Shown: piece after piece, positions 44,135 to 51,443 of the stretch | How positions within the stretch are numbered: position 1 is the stretch's first letter | Layout of the letters: each line of letters begins with the position of its first letter | Program-made: the position numbers and the translations under genes | Origin: Phragmitibacter sp965284365 | GTDB lineage: Bacteria; Verrucomicrobiota; Verrucomicrobiia; Verrucomicrobiales; Verrucomicrobiaceae | Length of the DNA: 64,000 nt | Direction: 5' to 3' | Assembly (NCBI GenBank): GCA_965284365.1 | Contig: OZ260079.1 | Coordinates: 3,906,001-3,970,000 of the forward strand | The notes under the pieces: generated by a model | Told to the model about the DNA's origin: nothing | Databases searched by the model: none | The model's input: the letters and a program-made list of their open reading frames with translations, nothing else

Positions 44135-45736
44135 ATGCGAGACGCCGCTTCTTGTTTGGCCGCCGTGGTAGTTGCACTCTGCGTACAGGTCCGCGGTGCA
44201 GAGGAATATTTTGATGAGACCAAGGCGGTCAGCATTTTTGCCTTCGATGGAGTATCCATCCCGTTTACACAGAATCTTCGTTTGGAGATGCGGCAGCCGG
44301 AGAGGCATGCATCGAATCCAGTCCTCAAGCAGGGACCTCCGGGCTCGCCCGATGCTTTGGGTGTCCAGTTCTACGGTTCCATCATCCGCGAAAATGGAAA
44401 GTATCGCCTTTGGTATGTGGCCTATGATGACGACAAGGAGAACAAGGTGGCGTCATCCCGGTGGCGTCCCGCCTATGCCGAAAGCACGGACGGCATAAAC
44501 TGGACCAAGCCGAATCTCGGCCTCGTGACTTACAAGGGGAACAAGGAAAACAATCTAATCAGGGCGGATCCCACACCGCTCGGCTTCGTGAACCTTAAGG
44601 TGCTAGCAGACCCTGAGGATGCCGATCCACAACGCCGCTACAAAATTACGGGGCACGTCTATTTTCGCCATAATACGCGGCTGGGCACGCTGGCACCTTT
44701 CACCAGTGCGGATGGATTGGATTGGAAGCTGGTAAAAGAGGTGAAGACCAAGAGGGCGGAGATGCAGGAGAAAGACTTGTTCATTCCACCAGTGCATTTC
44801 GAACCCAGCGGGGGGCTCTACAAATGGGACGGCATTTATTATGCCATCGGTCAGAGCGCCATGAATACCCCTCGACCCCATCAAGGGCGGGTGACGCGCA
44901 TGTACCATTCTGCAGACTTCGTGAACTGGTCACCCATGCAGAGCATCGGATTTGTGCGCGCTCCTCAGCAGCAGTGGCTGGGACCGGGCCGCAGCTTGGA
45001 AGGGGAGCAGACACATGAAGGCATCAGCGTGTGGAATCGCCGCAATCTATTGCTCGGCGTCGTGGGCCTGTGGCATGGCGCCAAGGAATGGAAAGACATC
45101 ACCGTGGACTTGGGGTTTGTCATGAGCAACGACGGCCTAAACTTCCGCGAACCCGCTCATGAGTGGGTCTTCCTGAAACGGGGAGAGGAAGGGACTTGGG
45201 ATCAGGGCGGAGTCCTGCAAGGACAGGGATTTGAGAACATCGGTGATCAAACCTTCATCTATTACGGCTCATGGGATCCGAGGCAGAAACAGCCTGACTC
45301 CAAACGCGGTGGTGTGGGCATCGCGGTGGTGCCGCGAGACCGGTTCGGTGAACTGGTCGTGGAGACCATTGGCAAAGGCCCAGGCGACTATCAGGTGCCG
45401 GAAATCACCAGTGAATTCGTGACAGCGTCCGTGCCGTTATCAAAAGAGAAAACTCATCAGCTTTACCTCAATGCGCATGGCTTGGGGGATGATGCAATGC
45501 TCCATGTACAACTGCTGGATCATCTGGAAAGACCGGTGCCGGGCTTTTCCGGCAAGGATGCAGCGGTCATCCGGCAGAGCGGATTTCAGACACCCGTAAT
45601 CTGGAAGAATGGGAAGGTCGCATTGCCGGGAGCAAAACTGCCCGAGCGGATGCGGGTCCACGTGACATTCAAGGGAGCGAAAAACACCGACATCCGATTT
45701 GCCGCTCTTTATTTGAGGGGGGCGGACGGACAATAG
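44135..45736 (+). CDS. Secreted five-bladed-propeller glycoside-hydrolase-like protein
   Basis: 533 residues from MRDAASCLAAVVVALC, with a signal peptide ending near VRGAEEY. The body is a GH32/GH43/GH130-type five-bladed propeller: GVQFYGSIIRENGKYRLWYV, AYAESTDGINWTKPNLGLV, TSADGLDWKLVKE, RMYHSADFVNWSPMQSIG and GFVMSNDGLNFREPAHEWV are the successive '.S.DG..W' blades. A C-terminal beta-sandwich follows from about 430. The catalytic acid and base cannot be named by eye, so the activity (fructan, arabinan or other) is unknown. Related 'glycosyl hydrolase family 32-like' proteins are common in Verrucomicrobia and Planctomycetes. A longer frame from 44099 adds 12 residues before the signal peptide. 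Confidence 0.78.
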   Translation: MRDAASCLAAVVVALCVQVRGAEEYFDETKAVSIFAFDGVSIPFTQNLRLEMRQPERHASNPVLKQGPPGSPDALGVQFYGSIIRENGKYRLWYVAYDDDKENKVASSRWRPAYAESTDGINWTKPNLGLVTYKGNKENNLIRADPTPLGFVNLKVLADPEDADPQRRYKITGHVYFRHNTRLGTLAPFTSADGLDWKLVKEVKTKRAEMQEKDLFIPPVHFEPSGGLYKWDGIYYAIGQSAMNTPRPHQGRVTRMYHSADFVNWSPMQSIGFVRAPQQQWLGPGRSLEGEQTHEGISVWNRRNLLLGVVGLWHGAKEWKDITVDLGFVMSNDGLNFREPAHEWVFLKRGEEGTWDQGGVLQGQGFENIGDQTFIYYGSWDPRQKQPDSKRGGVGIAVVPRDRFGELVVETIGKGPGDYQVPEITSEFVTASVPLSKEKTHQLYLNAHGLGDDAMLHVQLLDHLERPVPGFSGKDAAVIRQSGFQTPVIWKNGKVALPGAKLPERMRVHVTFKGAKNTDIRFAALYLRGADGQ

Positions 45737-45757
45737 CCGTCGCGCACACAAAGGCAC

Positions 45758-45788
45758 AAAAAAAGACCGGGCGTTGCCGCCCGGTCTT
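45758..45788 (-). terminator. Strong rho-independent terminator of the TIGR04073-like gene
   Basis: AAGACCGGGCG (45763-45773) pairs perfectly with CGCCCGGTCTT (45778-45788) across a TTGC loop. On the minus strand it is followed by seven T (45758-45764). Lies 33 bases after the stop at 45822. It can also stop the convergent plus-strand gene, though without a T-tract in that direction. Confidence 0.85.
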
Positions 45789-45821
45789 CACAGAACCACC
45801 ATGATCTCCGATCAGATCAAA

Positions 45822-46241
45822 CTACCAACTCTGAGTCCGGCAGTGTTGGGACTGAGAGGTGAAGCCGACCTGCGGAGGAAACTCTTGGTACCCGTACCAC
45901 GTGTCAAAGCGGTCATGCTTGTAATAGGGAGGACGATAGGTACCCTTATACGTAGGCACGGGGAAAGTAAGGAATTCGTAGATCCCGTAGCCCAGGCGGA
46001 CGACCGTGCGTTTGGTGCCATCCACCACGAAGGAACTGGCGGCGGCGCTGGAGCCGTCTTCATGATTCACCTTTTGCCAGGTGATGGGATACTCAGACCA
46101 GCCATAAGCGATATTGGCCAGTGAGCGGGAAAGTTTGCGGCTCCAGTTCCATTTCGCCCCGGGAGGTGACTGAATGTCTGCCAAGGCAAACCCACCCAAG
46201 GTGAGAAGGCCAACGATGGAAAGGATGACACGTTTTTTCAT
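45822..46241 (-). CDS. Small exported protein resembling exosortase-associated TIGR04073
   Basis: 139 residues, signal peptide MKKRVILSIVGLLTLGGFALADI. The mature sequence fits the exosortase-system-associated TIGR04073 pattern: KLSRSLANIAYGWSEYPITW (family: K..RG.AN...G..E.P), then VVRLGYGIYEFLTFPVPTYK (family: R...G.yE..TFP.P). It belongs to a set of small exported proteins found only in genomes with exosortase/PEP-CTERM systems. The molecular role is unknown. It ends in an Arg/Gln/Ser tail without membrane segment. No exosortase gene is in this window. Transcribed alone, with a strong terminator. Confidence 0.65.
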   Translation of the reverse strand: MKKRVILSIVGLLTLGGFALADIQSPPGAKWNWSRKLSRSLANIAYGWSEYPITWQKVNHEDGSSAAASSFVVDGTKRTVVRLGYGIYEFLTFPVPTYKGTYRPPYYKHDRFDTWYGYQEFPPQVGFTSQSQHCRTQSW

Positions 46242-46330
46242 GCGGATGATTCAGTTAGCCAAATTCAGGGAATTTTAGCAAGGGAACAATTCACTTTTGT
46301 AAGAGGTTTTTTGAGGCTGGGCAGATGTTG

Positions 46331-46879
46331 TCAGGGAGCGCCGGGGTGGGCCTGTTTATAAAGATTCCGGTAATATTCTTTCCCTGAGCCGAGGGGAATG
46401 CCGAGTTCTCCCACGAGAGCGTAGAGGGCTTTCATGTCCACGTATTCGGGAAGCCCGCCCGGAAAGGCGCGAAACTTGTTGCAGGTGAAGCAGATTTCCA
46501 AGTGAGCGATGGGCTGGCCTTCAGCGTTGTAGAAAACAAAAGCGTGGTGCGGCACGTAGCAGGGGGTGCGCTGGCTCTTCGGCTGGGGGATGGTGATGGC
46601 CGCCATGAGCCGCTTCGTCTGCTCTTGGGAAAGAGACACGCCACCCGGGGCCAGGATGCCTTTGCTGAACCGGCCATCCGGCAGGATGAAATCCCGGCTT
46701 TCGTCGGCATCACAGTCGTAGGTGAAGGCTTTGACATTGGTGAAGTCCTTGTGCGGCCAGGAGACGGGGCCGACCGAGGTGGAGCTGGGTTGCGTCTGGG
46801 TGGCGACACCGGCACAGGAGGACAGGCCCACAGCCAGGGCCAGGCTCAGGAAAGGGAGACAGAGGTAGCGGAAGGTCAT
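46331..46879 (-). CDS. Predicted lipoprotein with conserved-looking Cys/His segment
   Basis: 182 residues. A type II signal peptide with lipobox LSSC (about residue 22) makes it a membrane-anchored protein. The mature C-terminal half contains RTPCYVPHHAFVFYNAEGQP, then HLEICFTCNKFRAF, giving the set C...HH...C..C, which could bind a metal ion or form disulfides; this is inference. No family is recognised, although similar CYxPHH...CF.C proteins occur in other Verrucomicrobia to my recollection. Divergent from the large 47014 gene across a 134-base spacer. Confidence 0.72.
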   Translation of the reverse strand: MTFRYLCLPFLSLALAVGLSSCAGVATQTQPSSTSVGPVSWPHKDFTNVKAFTYDCDADESRDFILPDGRFSKGILAPGGVSLSQEQTKRLMAAITIPQPKSQRTPCYVPHHAFVFYNAEGQPIAHLEICFTCNKFRAFPGGLPEYVDMKALYALVGELGIPLGSGKEYYRNLYKQAHPGAP

Positions 46880-47013
46880 GTGATTCCCACTAGACGTGGT
46901 GGAAAGGACGTTGCAAGAAGCAAGTTCCTCCGAAAGAGCCGGGCGCTGTCACATTCTTTATAACAAAGCTCCGGCCTCCCGCGTACTTCTAGGCTCCTCT
47001 TTTCCACCCATTC

Positions 47014-50000
47014 ATGAAATCGCGCTTCCTCGCACTCAATCTCCTGCTGACCGCCTGTGCGGTGCTGAATACTCAGGCGGCCCCTCCGGCCAAGCTTGAA
47101 CTTCAGAAGGGTGACCACATCGCCATCCTCGGCAATACCCTGGCGGACCGTCAGCAGCATTTCGGCTGGCTGGAGGCGCTGATTCATCGCCAGTGGCCGC
47201 AGCATAACCTGCTGCTGAGAAATCTGGCAGTGGCGGCAGACGAAGTGGATGTGCGTCCGCGTTCAGACGATGTGCCGAAGCAGGATGAGTGGCTGACCCA
47301 AATGAAAGCCGACGTGATTCTGGCCTATTTTGGCTTCAACGAATCTTTCCAGGGAGAAGCCGGACTTCAGAAGTTCAAGGAGAGCCTGGACAAGTTCATC
47401 AAGGAAACGATTGGCAAGCAATACAATGGCAAGGGCGCGCCGCGTCTGGTCATCGTATCTCCGATTGCCCAGGAAGATCTGAAGAGCCCGGACTATCCCG
47501 ATGGCAGCGCGAATAACCCGAACATCGCGCTTTACGCGAAAGCGATGGCTGAGGTGGCGGCAGCCAACAACGTGCAGTTTGCCGATCTGCTGAAGGCATC
47601 TCAGGAAGCCTATGCCGCTGAAAAGCAGCCGCTGACGCACAATGGCATTCACATGACGAATGAAGGGGACCAGGCTTTCGCGCCCTATCAGTTCAAAGCG
47701 CTTTTTGGGGCTGAAGCCCCGAAGACTTCGGATCCGCTTGTCTTGAAAATCCGTGACGCCGTCCTCGATCGGAACAAACAATGGCATCACCGATACCGCT
47801 CAGTGGATCAATACAACATCTACGGTGGCCGCTCCCGTATTGTTTATGCGGGTGTGACGAACAACACGACCGTCATGCAGGAAATGGCACAGCGCGATGT
47901 GCTGACGGCGAACCGGGATCGCCACATCTGGGAAGTGGCCAATGGCCGTGAGTCCATGATTGATGACAACAACCTTCCTCCCGTGGATGCAGTGCCAACG
48001 AACAAGCCGGACACGGCTCCTTATCTGAGTGGGGAAGAAGCGATCAAGCACATGAAGGTGCCGGATGGCTGCAAGATCGAACTGGTGGCTTCAGAAGAGA
48101 CTTTTCCTGAACTGGTGAAGCCCGTGCAGATGGCCTTCGATACCAAGGGCCGCCTCTTCGTGGCGGCATGGCCGAACTATCCCGGCAATACGCCGACGAC
48201 GAAGGACTTCGATAAGCTACTGGCGTTCGACCTTGATCCCAAAACGGGGAAGGCGACCAAGGTCACGCGCTACCTGGATGGACTGAACTGCCCTACGGGC
48301 TTCCAATTCTACAAAGATGGCGTGCTCATCATGCAGTCCCCGGATCTGTGGTTTGTGCGGGACACGGATGGCGATGGCAAGGCTGACTGGAAAGAGCGCG
48401 TGCTGAACGGGCTGGATGCCGCAGACTCTCACCATGAAACAAATTCCATCTGTCTGGAGCCGGGCGGAGCGGTTTATCTGAGTGATGGTGTCTTCCACCG
48501 CACCAGCGTGGAAACGCTGACAGGGCCGGTGCGGAACACCGATGGCTGCATCTACCGCTTCGAGCCGCGCACGAACAAGTTTGAGCGTTATGCCGCCTAT
48601 GGCTTCGCGAATCCGCATGGCCGTGTGTTTGACTATTGGGGCAATGACATCATCACGGATGCGACGGGCAATGCGAACTACTTCGCCCCGGCCTTCAGTG
48701 GTTTTCTAAGCAGTGGGAAGCATGCTTCCATGAAGCAGTTCTGGGAGCGGCCTTCCCGTCCATGCCCCGGCACGAATTACCTGACGAGCCGCCACTTCCC
48801 GGACGATTGGCAGGGCAATTTCCTGAACGCGAACGTCATCAGTTTCCAAGGCATCTACCGTGTAAAGGTGTCTGAAGAAGGTTCCGGACTGCGTGGCGAC
48901 GACCTTGAGCCATTGATCTTCACGGACATCGCGAAGGATCCGAACTTCCGCCCGTCCGCAGTGACGGTGGCACCCGATGGCTCGATCTATTTCTGCGACT
49001 GGAGCAATGCCCTGATCGGCCACTTGCAACATCACTTGCGTGATCCGAAGCGCGACCACGAGCATGGCCGCATCTACCGCATCACCTTCCCCAGCCGTCC
49101 GTTGCTGGAGCCGAAGAAGATCGCCGGTGAGCCAGTGGAGAAGCTGCTGGAGTTGCTGAAGGAGCCTGAGAACGACGTGCGCATGCGCGCCAAGATCGAA
49201 CTGGGCGCACGGGACTCGAAGCTGGTGCTGGCACAAACGAAGCTCTGGGTTTCGCATCTGGACAAGGCAGACGCCAAGTTTGAGCACAACCGCCTGGAAG
49301 GACTGTGGGTGCATCAGTGGCACAACGTGGTGGATACCGAACTGCTGAATGCCGTGCTGAAGGCATCGGATCCTCGCGCAAGAGCACAGGCGGTGCGTGT
49401 GCTTAGCTACTGGCGCGACCGGGTTCCGAACGCTCTCGACTTACTAAAGATAGCGGCCAATGACGAAGCGCCACGCGTGCGCCTGGAAGCGGTGCGGGCA
49501 CTGAGCTTTTTCAGTGGAGATCAAGGTCTGAAGGCCATTGAGGTCGCTTTCGATATCCTGAAGAAGGACATGGATTATTATCTGGACTACACCTTCAAGG
49601 AAACACTGAAGCAGTTGCAAGCGGTGACGAATCAGAAGGTGTTGCCTGCGGATGCCTCTCTGCTGGCAACCTACATGGGCAAGCTCACGGATGATGAACT
49701 GGCTGGTCTGCCAGATAAGGAGCCCGTGTTGTTGGCGAAACTGGAGCGCAAAGGTTACGACGTGATGCGTCGGGACAACATGCTGAAGGCGCTGGCAAAA
49801 GCCCAGAACAAGGATCGTGCTTCTACGATCCTGGCCTTGCTCGATACCCTAGATCAAAAGGGGAATGATGGTGCTGCGCAGGAAGCGGTGAAACTCATGG
49901 TGACAACACCGCCAGCCGATCTGGCCAAAGCGCGTGCGTCTTTAGTGGAGCTGGCTGGCAAAGCCAAGCGCGGTCCTGCACGCAAGGCTGCGTGGGCTGG

Positions 50001-50949
50001 TTTGGTCATCGCGGATGGCAATGCTGATGCGGTCTGGGCTGATGCCAAGGCTGGTCCGGACAAGGTTGCTCTGCTACAGGCGATTGCGCTGGTGCCGGAT
50101 CCCACGTTGCGTGCGAAGTTCCAGGGCAAGCTGACCGAGCAGGCAGGCGCAGCGAATGACCCAGCGACTTTGAAGGCTCTGCTGACGGCGCTGCCTCTGA
50201 TGGGCGCACCCAATGCGGTGACGAACTTTGCCGTGCTGGCGAAGAACCTCATTGCTGGTCAGGAACGCCTGGCAGCAGCGAATGCGATCATGCAGTTGCC
50301 ACGCGATAGCTGGAACAAAGAACAAGCAGGCCCGATTGCGAAGAGCATCCTCGAGTACGCGAAGACGGTTGATCAGAAGAAGCGGAGCGATCAGGACTTT
50401 GTGGAACTGAACCAAGTCGCCATGGAGATGGCTTCACTGGCGGGTGATGTGGCGCTACGCAAGGAACTGCGTGGACTGGGTGTGGCGGTGTTCGTGGTGA
50501 AGACGGTGCGCGAGCAGATGCGCTATGACACGGCCCGCATTGTGGTGGAACAAGGGAAGCCCTTTGAGATCCTTTTTGAGAACAATGACGTGATGCCACA
50601 CAACCTGGTGGTGGTGGATCCTGACAAGCACATGGAGATCGGCATGGCTGCCATGACGATGCCTCCGAGCAAGAAGGACAAGCAAGGCCGTCAGTATCTT
50701 CCCGAAGGTCAGAAGTTCATCGCGGCCACGAAGCTGATCGAAGCGGAAGAGAAAGAGAAGCTGCAACTCACCGCACCGAAGAAAGAAGGCGAATATGAGT
50801 TTGTCTGCACCTTCCCAGGCCATGCCATCCTCATGTGGGGCAAGCTTGTGGTGACGAAGGATGTAGACGCCTATCTGGCGGCGCATCCGACTTACACGCT
50901 GCCGGGGATTGGGGCAGTGCCGACACCGTCGGTCGAAGTGAAGAAGTAG
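47014..50949 (+). CDS. PVC-type dehydrogenase propeller with SGNH-like, HEAT and azurin-like domains
   Basis: 1311 residues, signal peptide ending TQAAPP. Residues 30-235: an SGNH-like domain (HIAILGNTLADR, VILAYFGFNESF, HNGIHMTNEGD), whose usual nucleophile Ser is replaced by Asn/Thr. Residues 345-690: the TIGR02604/DUF7133 propeller (VPDGCKIELVASEETFPEL, NCPTGFQFYKDGVLIMQSP, FANPHGRVFDYWGNDIITD). Residues 700-1130: helical HEAT repeats. Residues 1165-1311: a cupredoxin, with MPHN and FVCTFPGHAILMWG giving His, Cys, His, Met in exact azurin spacing (C-x4-H-x3-M). No CxxCH haem motif is present. It is probably a periplasmic copper protein that passes electrons from an unknown substrate. Followed by a terminator. 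Confidence 0.85.
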   Translation: MKSRFLALNLLLTACAVLNTQAAPPAKLELQKGDHIAILGNTLADRQQHFGWLEALIHRQWPQHNLLLRNLAVAADEVDVRPRSDDVPKQDEWLTQMKADVILAYFGFNESFQGEAGLQKFKESLDKFIKETIGKQYNGKGAPRLVIVSPIAQEDLKSPDYPDGSANNPNIALYAKAMAEVAAANNVQFADLLKASQEAYAAEKQPLTHNGIHMTNEGDQAFAPYQFKALFGAEAPKTSDPLVLKIRDAVLDRNKQWHHRYRSVDQYNIYGGRSRIVYAGVTNNTTVMQEMAQRDVLTANRDRHIWEVANGRESMIDDNNLPPVDAVPTNKPDTAPYLSGEEAIKHMKVPDGCKIELVASEETFPELVKPVQMAFDTKGRLFVAAWPNYPGNTPTTKDFDKLLAFDLDPKTGKATKVTRYLDGLNCPTGFQFYKDGVLIMQSPDLWFVRDTDGDGKADWKERVLNGLDAADSHHETNSICLEPGGAVYLSDGVFHRTSVETLTGPVRNTDGCIYRFEPRTNKFERYAAYGFANPHGRVFDYWGNDIITDATGNANYFAPAFSGFLSSGKHASMKQFWERPSRPCPGTNYLTSRHFPDDWQGNFLNANVISFQGIYRVKVSEEGSGLRGDDLEPLIFTDIAKDPNFRPSAVTVAPDGSIYFCDWSNALIGHLQHHLRDPKRDHEHGRIYRITFPSRPLLEPKKIAGEPVEKLLELLKEPENDVRMRAKIELGARDSKLVLAQTKLWVSHLDKADAKFEHNRLEGLWVHQWHNVVDTELLNAVLKASDPRARAQAVRVLSYWRDRVPNALDLLKIAANDEAPRVRLEAVRALSFFSGDQGLKAIEVAFDILKKDMDYYLDYTFKETLKQLQAVTNQKVLPADASLLATYMGKLTDDELAGLPDKEPVLLAKLERKGYDVMRRDNMLKALAKAQNKDRASTILALLDTLDQKGNDGAAQEAVKLMVTTPPADLAKARASLVELAGKAKRGPARKAAWAGLVIADGNADAVWADAKAGPDKVALLQAIALVPDPTLRAKFQGKLTEQAGAANDPATLKALLTALPLMGAPNAVTNFAVLAKNLIAGQERLAAANAIMQLPRDSWNKEQAGPIAKSILEYAKTVDQKKRSDQDFVELNQVAMEMASLAGDVALRKELRGLGVAVFVVKTVREQMRYDTARIVVEQGKPFEILFENNDVMPHNLVVVDPDKHMEIGMAAMTMPPSKKDKQGRQYLPEGQKFIAATKLIEAEEKEKLQLTAPKKEGEYEFVCTFPGHAILMWGKLVVTKDVDAYLAAHPTYTLPGIGAVPTPSVEVKK

Positions 50950-50979
50950 TTAGAGCGCTAAGAGTTCTGTCGATTTTTG

Positions 50980-51016
50980 ATAGCCGGTTGGGGTGACCTG
51001 ACCGGCTATTTTGTTG
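50980..51016 (+). terminator. Terminator after the 47014 gene
   Basis: ATAGCCGGT (50980-50988) pairs with ACCGGCTAT (51001-51009), 12-base loop, then TTTTGTTG. It lies 30 bases after the stop codon. Confidence 0.75.
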
Positions 51017-51091
51017 CGCTAAATGAGAGGGGCAAGTGCGGTTCAGTGTTTGAACTGGGCGAGAAAAGCGCCTAGTGGCGCAGGGGCGTGT

Positions 51092-51123
51092 CGCAATATG
51101 CGATATTGCGTACTACGTAGTAC
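51092..51123. repeat. Two abutting palindromes in the 51-kb spacer
   Basis: CGCAATAT-GCG-ATATTGCG (51092-51110) is followed directly by the perfect 14-base palindrome GTACTACGTAGTAC (51110-51123). Adjacent inverted repeats of this kind can be protein-binding sites or the end of a mobile element. The rest of the 494-base spacer 50950-51443 has a G-rich plus strand, a terminator (50980), a degenerate REP-like hairpin (51376-51404) and no gene. Confidence 0.6.
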
Positions 51124-51375
51124 TGAATCGCGGAAAAACTTCTGTTTTCGGGGTTGGGAAGGGGAGTGAGGAAGTGCGGATGGTGATGGTTTGAGAGGCT
51201 GAATGGCATGGTGTGTTGTGTGCTCACAAGGTGCCAGAGGGAGGCGGGGTGGCAACGGATGTTGGGGGTGGTTGGTGCGAAGGGGTGGGGAGTTTTGAAG
51301 GAACACTGAGTGGCTTTTTGGTCGGGGGCTCTCGGTCGTTTTGGAGGTGGTTTGGGTTTCCTGTCGACTTGCCAA

Positions 51376-51404
51376 AGCGGTGTGGCGTTTCACTTCCCAC
51401 CGCT
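51376..51404. repeat. REP-like hairpin, degenerate
   Basis: AGCGGTG (51376-51382) and CACCGCT (51398-51404) form a 7-bp stem. The GCGGTGG...CCACCGC core recurs in the spacer at 54200. Confidence 0.4.
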
Positions 51405-51443
51405 GTCCAAAAAGTTTCGCCTGCTCGCGGAGTTTGGGGCAGA

